Assembly (NCBI GenBank): GCA_038093975.1
Contig: JBBPTG010000059.1
Coordinates: 62,001-126,000, forward strand
Length of the DNA: 64,000 nucleotides
Source: Chalciporus piperatus
Lineage: Eukaryota; Basidiomycota; Agaricomycetes; Boletales; Boletaceae
Direction of reading: 5' to 3'
Shown here: positions 21,796-34,126 of the stretch, piece after piece
Layout of the letters: each line of letters opens with the position of its first letter
Numbering within the stretch: the first letter of the stretch is position 1
The notes under the pieces: generated by a model
Databases searched by the model: none
Seen by the model: only the letters and a program-made list of their open reading frames with translations
Told to the model about the DNA's origin: nothing
Made by a program: the position numbers and the translations under genes

Positions 21796-23909
21796 CCTGA
21801 ACGGTTCGCGGGTTGAACAGGCAAATGTTCGTTGGCAGTCACAAACGAACGCGGCTCCGCTTTTATACTGCTGTTCTCTTTCCTTCGAAGCATCTGGCGG
21901 CCCGGTGGAAGCTCGTGGTTGACCGTGGAGGGAAAAGGTCCGTATGCTGCCTGAAAGTCCTCATTCTGACGGGGGTATTGGTTTCTAGAACGACAGCTTC
22001 CATGCGGGGGCGCGACATGGGAGGAAACAATATCCAAGTTGACAGCAAGGCACCCATGTGAAGGAGAACAGGGGAAAAGCTCTTGTGCCAGCGCGTGTAT
22101 TTACAGGACTGCGATGGGCGTCGAATGATATGACGCTGAAACTTGAATGGAACCAGGGAGCGGGTTACGCGGATTGAGTGATGGAGCAGAGACAAATTTG
22201 TCAACCAGGACACACCGGATCCTTCAATTGAGCTTCAAGGTCAGTTGAGTTGATTCCACTTTGTGCGCTCCCTCGTGAAAGTCTAAGAGAAAAGTGACTT
22301 GATGCCAGCTCAGGAACTGCCCGGAACACCACGGAGACGACGGAACGGTGGACCGCCCGGTCCGTAATATTTACCCCAATGTCATGTTCAGCCCCAGACC
22401 CCGTGGGGCCCCTTCAAATCCGTCTCAGACCCCGGTAAGAAATGTCAAAGCCGCCAGGTGATGGCAAATTCCTGCGAAGTCGGCACCGAGTCCATGGTGT
22501 CCAGTGAGCAAATGGTGGCAATGCACTTCGATGAATCAGATATCCATATGCATTGTCCCTGTGAGCGACGATGGTGTATGCCACTGTATGGCGGCGACCC
22601 GTCTACAGTGACGTCCTGAAGGCCTGAGGCCTGATGCATTCAAAGTTTCTTCGTCATGGGATGGTCGAAAGCAACGCACTTAAGCAGTTTGCGGCACAGC
22701 CGCACCCTACTCTCTCTGAGCCAGCCAACGCATGGGCATTGGGCACAGGTGAGGTATCATGATGTCTCAGATGGCTACGTAACTACCTGATGTACCTTAC
22801 AAGGAGAGTATGCTCATGCGATGGTAGTGAAGCCAACGGTTCACGCATTGGCAACAACGAACATAGACGATCCCGAATTGCGAGGTTTATCATGATTACT
22901 CCAATACCTCACACCCTTCTTCGATCAGCGTTACATAAAGAGATTTGGCTAAAACATTCGAGGGAGAGATCGCACGGCAATGAAGAATGAAGATGAATGT
23001 ACACATGTACTTGCCAACTTGAAGGTTGGCTATGCGTGTGTCCCAAGTTTCTAACCGAAATGGCTGTCAAAAATTTGCAGTGTGCCTCCAGACCGAACAT
23101 AATGCATAACTGGCCACATTGTTCCTCTGATCCGGAGGTGATCTCCCATTGGCAGACGTTGGTGGACCTAAGAGCCGCGATGAAGACAGTCGGGACCGGG
23201 GTCTACCCATCACTTGGCTAAGAAAATCAATTTTATTCAGTCCTTACTACCTCAAACCCGGAGTACTAGTACTTAGCCTATGATACAAGTTGTCAAAGAT
23301 CGATAGTACTTAGTAGCCGACGAGGTTATATGTGTGTTTGTTAATGGAGTGGACCCTTCTTCAGATTATTCAAGGTTTATTCGAGGGTACGAGCGGTTCT
23401 GACAGCCTGTCAAACTTGATATTGGCATCTCGGAGACTTGCCTTATATAGGTGACAAAATATTTCCTGAGCAATGTTTTCCCAACATCAGAGCTGTCTGT
23501 TCTCGCTGTCAGGATCAGTGATCACCAAATGTTGCGCTCTGGACGCCCGATTATCATTGGCGGGGCACACCTGGGGAATTCCAAGTGAACAGCGCGAAGG
23601 ACCATGCGGATTCGGGCTGAAGTTTTGGGAGGCGTATTCCCTGCACTAGTTTTCACCTCATGCTAGCTTCGTCGCCTAGACCCACCTGCGCCCCGAAGGG
23701 ATTGGAAGCTGGTTCGAGGGTCGTCGTTTTAACCCCCGCATACTTACCCCACATCAAATTTCAAGTTAAAACCAACGGTGCCTTTTGAGTGCCTTTTGAC
23801 ATCGGCTCAACCGACTTGCGCAGTGCGCACCTATAAGTTGGCATAAACTATTTTCCTTCCCACCGCTCTCCGTAAACATCGGGCTTGTCTTCTACGGAGG
23901 GTTGCCGCC
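21796..23909. other. Shared upstream region of the divergent GH28 and transporter genes
   Basis: No gene is seen. Short open frames lack domains. It must hold the promoters of both divergent genes; I could not identify a specific regulator site. Confidence 0.55.
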
Positions 23910-25950
23910 ATGTACTTCAAGAACATCAGAGTATATTGTGGGTAAACAAAGGCTCCCCCTCGTACCCCACTGATCGGTCGGTCAGGGCTGGCGTTTGTCG
24001 CCTACTGGGGCATCGTATTATTTGGTTACGACCTGTACGTCTCTCTGCAGCATACGCAGGAAGTGACCGAACTCACTCTCTACAAGCGGTATTGCTGGAG
24101 GCGTTGTCTCCCAGCCTTACTTCGAGACGCACTTCGGGATCATAGACAGCAATGGCAACATCAATAAGGCCCAGGACGTTATAATATCCTCAAACGTAGT
24201 CTCTGTTCTCCAAGCTGGTGCATTCTTCGGCGCTCTAGGAAGTGCCCCCATCTCAGGTAGACGGCTTGACAAGAATGCGGTTTCTGTGCTTACTTTAGAA
24301 AATTCTGCAGCTCGGTTTGGACGGAAATGGACGTTGCTTGGGTTCAGTCTCTTTTTTTGTGTCGGTGCTGTGAGTTACTGTGGCATATTTGGTGATCGTA
24401 TTTTCACATTCTCGCAGGTCCTGACCACGGTGGCCGGCGGTAGCAACGGCCTCAGTTATATCTATGGTGGACGTGTCATCTCTGGCATTGGCATTGGCGG
24501 GATATCCGCTGTCGCGCCAGCTTATGTATCTGAATGCTCTCCAAAAGAGGTTCGTGGACGCATCACTGGGCTGTTCCAAATTATGGTGGCAATCGGGATT
24601 ATGATTTCCTACTTCATCAACCGTAAGTTCCGTCCACGTAATGCTTCGCTTTCTCTCACTTCTCCATCCAGTTGGTGTTGGCCTGCATATGGCCAAAAGT
24701 CCCAGTGTCTGGAGAGTTCCCTTCGGTTTCCAGCTTGTTCCTGCTGGACTGATGTGTCTTGGATTGCTAACAGTCAAGGTAGGCCATTTTCTTTAGTCCA
24801 ATCTGTGCGGCACGTCAAGCGTCGTTAGGAATCGCCACGTTGGCTGGCATCCAGGGGTCGTGTTGAGGAAGCATTGGTGAATCTCGCCTACCTCCGGAAG
24901 GAGTCAGAGGATTCCCCCGCTATCCGATACGAGATGGCAGAAATAGAAGCTGCGATCAACGAGGAACGGCAAGCACGCAATGGGCTCGGACTTAAGGAAG
25001 CACTCTTCGGCAAGGGGAACTTCATCCGATTCGTCATCGCTTTCTTCATCTTCTTCCTTCAACAATGGGGAGGACAGAATTCCATTGGCTATTACGCACC
25101 TCAGATTTTCAGCTCGGTGGGATTTTTTCGTCGATTTACTCTCTAGTCGTTTCTCAAATGCTTCGGGATGTAGATCGGATACAGCGGCACCACGAACTCC
25201 TTGTTTGCATCAGGTGTCTATGGTATCATTAAAGTGGTGTCGACTGCCTTCTTCGTTTTCTTCATGGTGGACAGTCTTGGTCGCAAGGCTTCGTTGTTCG
25301 TCTCCGGGATGGGAATGGGCATCACGTTCTTCATCATCGGCGCCGTTCTCAAAACTCATCCTCCCGTCGTTCCTCAACCTGGTCACGTTGCCCCACCTCC
25401 TCCACCGGCCTCGAAGGCCATGGCTGCTATGTTATACATTTATGTCTGCTTCTACTCTATGGGATGGGGACCAATCCCATGGGTTTACACCTCTGACATT
25501 TTCCCCACGCGAACCCGTCACTATGGTCTCGCTTTGGGCACCGGTTCACAATGGTTATGGAGTACGTACGAACCTGTTCCTCCGGTTTTCTGACGTTAAT
25601 CATCCTTTCATATAGACTTCGTTGTGTCCAAGGTCACACCAACCATCGAGGCCAACTTGGGTTATGAGCTCTTCATGATATTCGGGACAATCAACATCGC
25701 CGGGATGGCTGTCTTCTCCCTGTGAGTGAATCATTAAGGACCCATCTGCGATCACCATTAATGCTGACGAAACTTGCCCTACAGATTTATACCCGAGACC
25801 ATGGGACGCAGTTTGGAAGAGATGGACATCATTTTCGGTGCCGTCAGCTTGGAAGCTCGCGAAGCGTTCATTGAGAAGGAAGGGCGTGCTTACCAGTTTA
25901 TCATGATCAACGACGTTGCGTCAACGCGTTCAGACGATCACAAAGTCTAA
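23910..25950 (+). CDS. MFS sugar transporter (quinate/hexose permease type)
   Basis: The start MYFKNIRVYWLAFVAYWG is obtained by joining a short first exon (23910 to about 23934) across an intron. It is followed by FGYDLG, then GGVVSQPYFETHFG and NVVSVLQAGAFFGAL. Family signatures: RFGRKW (loop 2-3), YIYGGRVISGIGIGG, PAYVSECSPKEVRGRITGLFQ (PESPR-type context), PRWLASRGR, GGQNSIGYYAPQIF (TM7), VDSLGRK and PETMGRSLEEMDIIFG. Twelve membrane segments are expected for this family; stop 25948-25950. About eight short introns interrupt it. It would import a monosaccharide or related acid by proton symport. The divergent GH28 gene suggests a pectin breakdown product such as galacturonate, but this is inference only. 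Confidence 0.9.
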
Positions 25951-26211
25951 TTTTGTGACGTTCGGTTCGGGTGAATCATCCCCGACAGTCTTTCTTTTTG
26001 GGATTTAGATATATCCGTAGGAGTAATATCTGTATACTAGTACTCGCACATATTTGTCTACAAAGTTCGGTGTAAATCATTACCTCATTCCTTGAATGCG
26101 AAGCGGGTTCTGTTTTATCTTCCTGGATCGAATGGGGTGAATACATTTGGCTTACATGGAACGTTGCGCATCTGTCAACAGAGGGCCATGGGAATGTAAC
26201 CTTAGGATATA

Positions 26212-27552
26212 TCATATTCCATACACAACCTGAGCATTCTTGTTCGCCTGATTCATGATATTCGCTGATCCCCAACCGCCACCGATGGCGCCCGCCGTGA
26301 AATCGGCCACCCATGGTATCATCGCGGTATGACAGAGCGGCAGTTTCCCCCTCAGTTCTGGCAACGAACCGTAAATATTCGAAGGAACCATGAATGGGGC
26401 ATCTGTCTCCAGAAGGATTCGTGGGCCGCCAGGGCTAGCAGCCATTTGCCGTACGAGGGCGGAGGTATTTAGGTTTGTCGAGTATGATATGACGCCCGTG
26501 ATACCTATATGAAGGTTAGGGAAGTGGTCCAGCATTCGTTGTGCAAACTCGGGCGAGTCAGTGAAGCAATGGATGTGAATCTGCATTGGGCGACGTGAGG
26601 AGGATTGCCCAGAGGACAAGTGACAGAGAGACATACCTTGTGATCGGCAGGAACTTCCTTCTTCATTATCCGTTCGGTATCCTCCTCCGCTTCTCTGGTA
26701 TGAATGGTGAGAGGCTTTCCTAGCTGGACAGCCCGCTGCAGTTGTCTTTCGAAGACCCGTTGTTGCACTTCACGAGGAGAATTGTCGTAGTGGTAGTCGA
26801 GTCCAATCTCTCCCCATCCCACGCAACGAGGGTGAGACATGGCGGTGAGACTGTCGGAGGACGATCCATGAGACGGCCCAAGTATGATAAGGAGGTGACT
26901 TACATCGATTGTTCGACTTCGTCGCCGTAAAGTTTTGCGTTATGACTAACGACCAATAAGTTTACCTCGATGAAATGTTCGGGGAATCCACTTACGGGTG
27001 AACACCTATCGCCGCCCAGTCATCAACTCACATCCAGAACCAAGACTGCCGCAACTTACCCATCACGAACCAATATTCGATCCCTCCCCACTTCTCCGCC
27101 CTATCCTCCGGCGTCAACGCGGAACCAGCCAACTCCTCCCAAGCCCGCTGCACCGGCGCCTCACACCACACGTCCACGATCGCCTTGACGTTCCGGCCAT
27201 TATACACCCCCCGCACGAAATCCCACACCGTAGCGTATCTTCCATTGGGGTATTTGCGCTTGTAAGAGGAAAAGGTAGACAGGAGATGTGTATGGGTGTC
27301 TATGATCGGGATGCCGGCTTCGCGGTGGGCGGGTAATGTGAGGTGTTTTTCGTCAGGGATGCTCGGCCTTTTGTTTTTGCTTGGCATCTTCGAGCTGGAG
27401 CGGTTGGGGGTTGCTTTGGAGGTGTGAGAGCAATGTCGAATGTGTCGGAGGTGGGGGACCGTGAGGTCGGACAGATGACTCGGAAGGAAACGAGCGGTGG
27501 CCCGGGCCCGAGATATCGATCCAAGTCGGGCGAAAATCACTGGGGAGAGCAT
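26212..27552 (-). CDS. TatD-family metal-dependent hydrolase (fungal Scn1-like)
   Basis: Exons run from 27552 to 26212. The first holds IPIIDTHTHLLST, with the HxH metal-binding motif of TatD hydrolases. Small exons give GVHPHNAKLYGDEVEQSM, then CVGWGEIGLDYHYDNSP (Glu metal ligand) and RQLQRAVQLGKPLTIHTREAEED (His ligand). The last contains IHIHCFTDSPEFAQRMLDHFPNLHIGITG and RILLETDAPFM (His and terminal Asp ligands). All expected metal-binding residues are present. TatD proteins are 3'-5' exonucleases or DNases; fungal relatives include S. pombe Scn1. The start could be 27552 or the internal Met at 27387. The longer form adds an Arg-rich, acid-free segment (LGSISRARATARFL) that could be a mitochondrial presequence. 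Confidence 0.87.
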
Positions 27553-28160
27553 AAGGAAGTCAAGGAAAATGCTGAACTATTTGTCAGATATCAACCAACA
27601 TGCTCAGGTTTGCCAGTGGTCTCAGCTGCGCTGCGCAGTGTGGTTACGAACAAGTTGGAGTTTCAAAATTTCAATGTCAAAGAAATGCGGTCGCAAAAGC
27701 GATCACGAAGACATCACTTTGAAGTCCGTATGTGGCACTGGTCGTATTATCAAGATGCCATCAATACAAGTGCGTATACAGGAATTAAATAGTAACCATC
27801 GAAAGATATTGAGAGTTTGGTAGGGACAACGGATGACTATTGGATGGTGATGTGGAAGTCCATGTACAAATGATTCTAGAAGCGGTACAGTCGTGTCAGT
27901 TGTTCGCTAAAGTACAAAATTGTCGAAACATCATGGGGAAGAACAATTGTTGTTAAGAAAGAGTGAGCGGTGATGAAAGGTACCAGGACAACCTGTGTCT
28001 CTGAGAGTACGAAAGGAAGTGCGAAGAATATATTGAACTGGAACTCAAACGTTCTAGATAAGTCGCTGGTCTGTCAGGAATAGTGAGCGACGCTAAGCTG
28101 GACGCTGCGTGACGACCTGTCTCACCTGGTCGTAATATATAAGGTGACTGTTTTTTTTAC
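27553..28160. other. Intergenic between TatD and HMG-box genes
   Basis: Open frames at 27343-27823 are shadows or lack domains. Nothing further was recognised. Confidence 0.5.
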
Positions 28161-29502
28161 TTAGTTGGCAGAGAAGCTTCCAGAGGACGATGAGCCACTG
28201 GGGTAGTCGGAACAGTCGAGGGGAGAGATAGGTGTAGGGTATGGATAACTGAGATCAATAGCTCCGGAATCGACATCGGTGGGCGAGGAGGAAAAGGGAT
28301 CCGTGAAGGTCGAGAGGTTGAGACTTTGCATGCGCAGCAACTCGTCTTCGGTGAACTCTGGGTCTCGCGCGCCAGGTGAAAAAATCTGTCGTATATGTAA
28401 GCCACCGTAAAACATTTCAGAATTGGAAAGGCAGACGTACAGGTTTATTCGCAGAGAAATAGGAGCTCAATGATTCGCTCGACTCCGGATGAAGGACCGC
28501 ATTGGAGGTGAGATATGTAACATTCAAGTCGGGCATCCATGTATTTGGTTGTGGTGAACCGATCCAGCTGTTCTCTTGGAAAGCGAACGGGAGGCGATAG
28601 CCAGCTGGCATTGGGAAAATCGACTCGGTGATAGGCTGTGACGTCACGGACTGATACATGACCGTCCGACTTGGGCGACGTCTCATGTCGTCTTGAGAAA
28701 CAAGAGAGGGGATCCATCCTTCCAACAGTGGATTAGCTGGAACAGGTACTGCACCGACGGGAGGGCAAGATGACGAGCGTCTCCGAGGGAGAGGTTTAGG
28801 GTACGGGCGCGAGCGTTCAGGCTGGCGACGACCTCTTGTCGTAGGCCTGGCTTCCGCATTTTCAGACGACGTGCCATGGGTGGCGTACTCTGCAGAAAGA
28901 GCAGCGACCATCTGAGAGAGCTGGCGTGCTGTGTGCTCGTCCAGAACCAGGTTCTCGTTCTTGCCTTTCTTACTCTTTGAGCCACCCTGGACCGGCGCGT
29001 ACTTGTAGTCTGGAAAAAGGAGAGCGTGGCGTTCTTTTTCCAAAGCAGCGAGCTCGACCCAGGGTCGCTTCTCCTCTGCGATCATATCGCGCCAGATTTC
29101 TCCGGCGACACGAGATATGTTCGTGTCATCGACCTCTATCCTCGGCTGCATCTTTCGTTGATGAACAAAGTCGCAACGAAAGAGGATGAAAGGGTTGCGA
29201 GGACGGGGGATATGCTGACGACCGTTGGCCGAACGCGTAGGTTTCGGGGGCAATATGCCTGAGGAGCCAGGCAAAGGAAGCAGTCTCATGGAGGCAGACG
29301 ACGTCCTTGTGTGAATAGCCCTAGAGCAACCGAGCGACCTCGGCGGGAGAAAATAAGGAGTCTCCTTTATGCTGTCCTGGGATAAAGTTGACGAATATTG
29401 AGGGAACTCGCTTGCAGACCGCTGAAGAAGAGAAGGAGAATTAATGCGGCTGCGCGACAAGAAAACGTCGCATGTGTCGTCGAGACTCCTCTTCTGATGC
29501 AT
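28161..29502 (-). CDS. HMG-box transcription factor (MATA-HMG type)
   Basis: Two exons, 28441-29502 and 28161-28385, with a 55-bp intron keep one frame of about 428 aa. Residues about 98-168 form an HMG box: IPRPRNPFILFRCDFVHQ, then NISRVAGEIWRDM, EEKRPWVELAALEKERHALLFPDYKY. The N-P-F-I-L-F start and W-x-x-L-A-x-x-E-K core are those of the sequence-specific fungal MATA/Ste11 subgroup. Basic and low-complexity tracts follow (GSKSKKGK, then RGRRQPERSRPYPKPLPRRRSSS). The C-terminus is Ser/Pro-rich and acidic (DPFSSSPTDVDSG) and could be an activation region. It should act in the nucleus; targets are unknown. No pheromone or receptor genes flank it, so it is not clearly a mating-type gene. Confidence 0.87.
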
Positions 29503-30463
29503 TTCGGGGTGGGAGTGAGGGGGTGAGAGAAGAGAAAGAGCTCAGTGCATTTAAAACGGACCGGTGCCCTTTGTCGAGAAGGACTCCGTATTCCAGGGGG
29601 GAATGCGAATAAAAAAACGTTTCCAGAACGGCTGTCTGATGTGACAATACAAAGGGGCCTGAGCACCAAAACTTATGCACAGCTGATCGAAGACGGATAC
29701 GATAACGATTGGCGACCACGACGCGTTCGCTGAGATCATTTGTTTTCTAGTCCGCTCATTGTGCGTCCCGATTTAGTCGATCGCATAAATCTGCCAAACC
29801 TTGGAATCATTCTGAAAAATCACAAGACCAAACTTTCGACGACGTACTTTCGGTTTCTTTCACCTTCGCAGAACAGTCCCTGCTAAATCTGGGAGCCACG
29901 GGGTAGACATGAGGCAATACAAGTGTGACACCTCAGAGAGTTGATTTCCCAACGTACTGAAGTGACTCGCGTCCGAGTCCTAATGAAAGGACGCCGCGGA
30001 CTCTAGCCAGCCGAAGGTAAATAATTCAGCGGCACGCCGAGTTGGAATGTCCCACCACTGGCTCCGCGCCCAAGGGGGCGGGGTTCGTCGTCGTGAACGT
30101 CACGGTAAGTTAGCATCTTAGCCTCCCGTAGTAGGCAGCCCCTTAGTACGTAGGAAGACAGTCGTTCCTACTCTTCTGAGGGTAGCATCTATAATGGAGC
30201 ACTTTCTATAAATCTATTTGAAACCGAATTGTAAATGTGGAGAAACTGCAGGAGAACAAGTACAACCACTGCCAGCGTATCGTTGTGGGAGTGAGATGAA
30301 TTCAAACCGAGTTCACTCACCCGGGGCGCCGTTGTCAAGCAGCCCCGAATCCCACGCGCGTCTGAATCACGGTTTGTACACCAAGGGTTGAGATTGAACC
30401 GCGTAGAAGGCGCTCAACAGAAACAGATTACCTCAACCAATATCCCATCCCAGAAGTAGTTCA
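29503..30463. other. Intergenic upstream of HMG-box gene and module B
   Basis: No gene is seen. From about 30380 the sequence becomes similar to the upstream flank of the module C F-box gene (shared GAACCGCGTAGAAGGCGCTC), marking the outer end of the inverted repeat. Confidence 0.5.
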
Positions 30464-32639
30464 ATGCGTCCAACCATACCTCAGAAAACGACATCGAATG
30501 CCACACCATCATTGACAGCTCACCGCGTCCTATTCATCCCCGAACTTCTCGATACATTTTCAATTTCTTGGATAGAAGAGTCAACATTGTGAACGCTTGC
30601 GTGTGCAAACAATGGTCCGAGATAGCACTCGACATCGTTTGGAAAGACGTCGACAACCTCATCGAACCGTTCAGGTTGCTGAAACCGGTCCAGGACGACA
30701 GTGCCGAATATGTGCGTTGTCCTCGCGTTGCCGCTTCTGCCCACTCGACTTACCAAGTCCGCTTTAGACCTTTGAAACACTGCCAGAAGCAAGTGACTGG
30801 TATAGGTTCGAGAAATACGCAAATCGTGTTCGCTCCCTCAGGCTGCGCTTTCGATCAGAATGTTACGACCAGGAGATCATTCCCCTGCTGGACGAAGTTG
30901 CCAGAACGCGGACTTCGTTGGAGATACTTCCAAACATGCACACTTTGGAATGGTTATTCGTCGACCGTGATGAAATGGAACACTGTAAACTCTTCCTTCA
31001 TCGACGTGTCAAACACCTGACTGTCACTGCACCCTGCCCCGAAGAAGTCCATCGACGACACTTCTATACCGATTTATGTGCTCGTTCATTACACCTTCAA
31101 ACCATCAAACTTTTCATTCAACATCCGGGAAACCCCATCGAGGATGATATCCACATTCTCGTACACAACCTACCGGAACTCAAGAAGATCGTGCTACCCG
31201 AATTCCACTTCACATCAGGAGCCATTGAGGCACTCTCTCGGGCCAAAAATCTAGGCGTCGTGGACTTTATTCAAGATCGCAACTTTGGATATGGGCGACA
31301 AGCCAACGTCGATACCTTTTGTCCCGTGCTCCAGGAAGGCGCATTCCCAGCTCTTCATGACCTCAATTTATCCGCCAGGATTGACCACCTGAACTCTTTC
31401 TTTCGTTCGGACTTTGCGCCAATCCATATCACAAGTTTGAATGTGAACACTTACGTTGACCACTCCCCGTCCGAAATCCAGACTTTCCTGCTTACATTGT
31501 CCCAAAAATGTCAACTCCTGTCGAAACTCTTCATCCAGCTCTACAACCGAAAATCTCTCTCCGAACTCGAGCCAGCGAAGCAGCTTTCCTACGAAACCAT
31601 CAAACCCATCCTCACGTTTTCAAAACTCACCTCCTTCAAACTCGTACACAAATATCCGCTCAGGATCACTCTCGACGACATCGAAGACCTTGCCACTCGT
31701 TGTCCCACTTTGGAAAGTCTGATGCTGAATGCAGAGCCTGTTTTCCTTGGCGAGAATGTGTTCACCCTTGGTCTTCGGGCTATACAACCATTCGTGAGGC
31801 ATTGTCCTCGTTTACGCAGGCTAGGGCTTTACATGAATGCGTCGAAAATTGAAATTCCATCCATTCATTCCCCAGTGGACCACTTTACCTCGCTCGAGGT
31901 ACTCGCCGTCGGAACCTCTCAAGCTCGAGACACAGGAACGGTCGCTACGTTCCTAAGCCGGGTATGTCCACCCGGATGCAAACTCGAGGTTCGGCGTCTC
32001 CTGGCCCCAGTGCGATTTCGACGGCACTCCATTCTTGTCTCCCATTCTACTATACGAGCTTCACTATCGCGGCATGGGATGGCAGACTATCGAAATGTTG
32101 CTTCCTGCGTTGATAGAGCTCAGACGGGACATCAGGAAAAAAAGTTTCCTCCTGTAGCACAACATAGTCGATATTACAATGGTAGCTATTGTAGTCTTCC
32201 CCCTAGTACATAACCTACATAGCTCAGGGATCAGTACTTTCTGTAGAGCAATGTAGTACCTCAGATACCCATGTACCAAATTATAGATACTTATTGGCTC
32301 AAATTTCGGCTCATCACACATGTGAAACAAAGGACATAATAAACCAATTCAATTTCTTGGTAACACTACACATTTGCAAGCTATGTACTACATACTAGTA
32401 TACTCTGCTCACTGCTGATGGGATCACGAGGGCGGGATGGTGGCATGCACGAGCGAGTGAGGTGGCGGCATGCACGAGCACGAAAAGGTGGAGATGGGGA
32501 CTGGACTGGCAGCAGCATCCACGAGCGAGCACAATCAGTGCTCATAAACAGGTGGGGAAGGGTGGTGGGGTGGTGTGAGGTGGCAGCGTCCACGAGCGAG
32601 GAGCGGTCGTGCTCGTAAAAAGGTGGGGATGATGGTTAG

Positions 32640-33110
32640 ATGCGGTGGGAGGTTGGGCGAACAGCGCACACGACTGCATACGAGGTGAGCGGTCAGGTTC
32701 GTTTGCGAGTAAAAACTCACCTTCTGATGCCGGCAGGGCTGTTGAGCCCACGCCGGCTGTGTTATTGAGGATGAGGTGGGAGGATGAGGTGGGAGGATGA
32801 GGTAGGGAAACAGCGCACGCGGCTGTGAACGAGGTGAGCGGTCGGGTTGGTTCGTGAATAAATACTCACCTTCCGATGCCGGCCGGGCTGTTGAGCCCAC
32901 GCCGGCCGTGTTTTTGCGTCGAGATGGTGTTGAGATTGAGGTAGGAGGTGGTGTGAAGTGGTGGTGGGGCAAACAGCTCGCGCGGCTGTGTACGAGGTGA
33001 GCGGACGGGTTGATTTGCGAACTAAAACTCACCTTCTGATGCCGGCGGGGCTGTTGAGCCCACGCCAGCCGTGTTGTTGTGGTTGAAGTTAGGTTGAGGT
33101 TTGGTGAAGG
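32640..33110. repeat. Three ~150-bp tandem repeats inside the insertion
   Basis: Each unit holds the block ACTCACCTTCYGATGCCGGC followed by a GGGCTGTTGAGCCCACGCC-type hairpin and a GAGGTGAGCGG segment. The three blocks lie near 32715, 32865 and 33030. The minus-strand open frame 32535-33203 is produced by these repeats and is not a gene. Confidence 0.85.
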
Positions 33111-33235
33111 ACTCGAAAACGGCGACGTGGCGAGTTCAACACGGTCACGTGATCCGTTTTCGCGATTTTTGTACAAGTCCGAGCATGAGGAATGGCTACA
33201 CATTATTAGGATCTCCTACACTACTAATACTACAT

Positions 33236-33610
33236 TTTTTTACTACACTTAGTACGCTTTTTTGTACACATTAGCTACACCCATCTATCCCACACTTTGC
33301 TACACTTTTGGTACATTGTTAGTACGCTTTTTTATACACTTTTTGCTACACTCAGTACACTTTTTTGTACACATTAGCTACACTCATCAATCCCACACTT
33401 TGCTACACTTTTGGTACAGTGTTAGTACGCTTTTTTGCACACTTTAAGCTACACAATCCCAATACACCTCCATACACTTTTTTGTACAGTTTTGCTACAC
33501 TCAATCCCAATACACTTTGACACTTTTGAGCACAATTTTAGTACGCTTTTTTGTACACTTTGATACATCCAATCCCTGCTATATACTTTGCTACACTTTT
33601 AAGCTCTATA
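33236..33610. repeat. TACAC-rich degenerate tandem repeat inside the insertion
   Basis: Recurring TTTTTTGTACAC..GCTACAC units, several of about 70 bp, fill this part of the insertion. Confidence 0.8.
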
Positions 33611-34126
33611 TAGACTTGGTAGCAACTCACCTGTGCTACTGTAGTCATAGATAGGAAGTTATTCTCACGCACTGGACATTCTGACAAATATCACACTATT
33701 TTGGCTACAGAGCTGTGCAGTGTGCTACAGCCATAATCCTTTTTTGCAGATGGAGGAGCAGGATAGGTCGAGAGCGTTGCAAGAGGAGGTCGAGGATCTT
33801 CGGGTACGGACGTGTCTTGTGATGGATAAGGCGGATGTCAAGACGAAGGACTCGTGTATCATCGTATGAGGGCCCCACTTATGGCGCGTCGATCACTTTT
33901 TCGCTGGAGGGATCGACACATACGTACTAGGTACATCTAATTTACATGACGCAGGTGTTTAATGCATTCTAATTGGACTTGTTGTATTGTTACCAGGAAG
34001 CGAGGCAATGTGGAAATTGCTTTGAGCTTTCGGGAAACGTTAACTGGTGACAAGGAGCATTGGTTGAGATCTCCATATCACTCTGGGGCGTGACTACTAA
34101 CAAAGACCAAATGTAAAACCATCCGT

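Larger units (their letters stand above)
32130..33751. mobile_element. 1.62-kb non-autonomous transposon-like insertion in the F-box gene
   Basis: Comparison with the uninterrupted module C gene defines the insertion exactly. The target sequence GACGGGAGGAGCAGG became GACGGGA + insert + GGAGGAGCAGG, so GGA is duplicated (32127-32129 and 33752-33754). The insert ends are imperfect inverted repeats: CATCAGGAAAAAAAG..CTGTAGCACA on the left, and the complement of the right end reads ATCTGCAAAAAAGG..CTGTAGCACA. It codes for nothing recognisable and is filled with tandem repeats. A 3-bp target duplication occurs in CACTA and PIF/Harbinger-type transposons; the superfamily cannot be fixed from one copy. 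Confidence 0.75.
30464..33869 (+). pseudogene. F-box/leucine-rich-repeat protein pseudogene (module B)
   Basis: Homologue of the intact gene at 44043-45817. The F-box start MRPTIPQKTTSNATPSLTAH at 30464 is followed by a 1-bp deletion near 30554 that shifts the frame inside the F-box. The conserved intron at 30712-30767 is still recognisable. The LRR part stays open from before 30918 to about 31985, where a 1-bp insertion (GGTTCGG against GGTCGG in module C) shifts the frame again. A 1622-bp insertion at 32130-33751 then separates the last 40 codons (33752-33869, ending DSCIIV) from the rest. Three independent lesions make this a pseudogene, although a truncated protein of the LRR region could still be made. 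Confidence 0.85.

Noticed and set aside
32535..33203. 222-codon minus-strand open frame
   Set aside because: It runs through the tandem repeats of the 32130-33751 insertion; its repeated peptide is a by-product of the DNA repeats.
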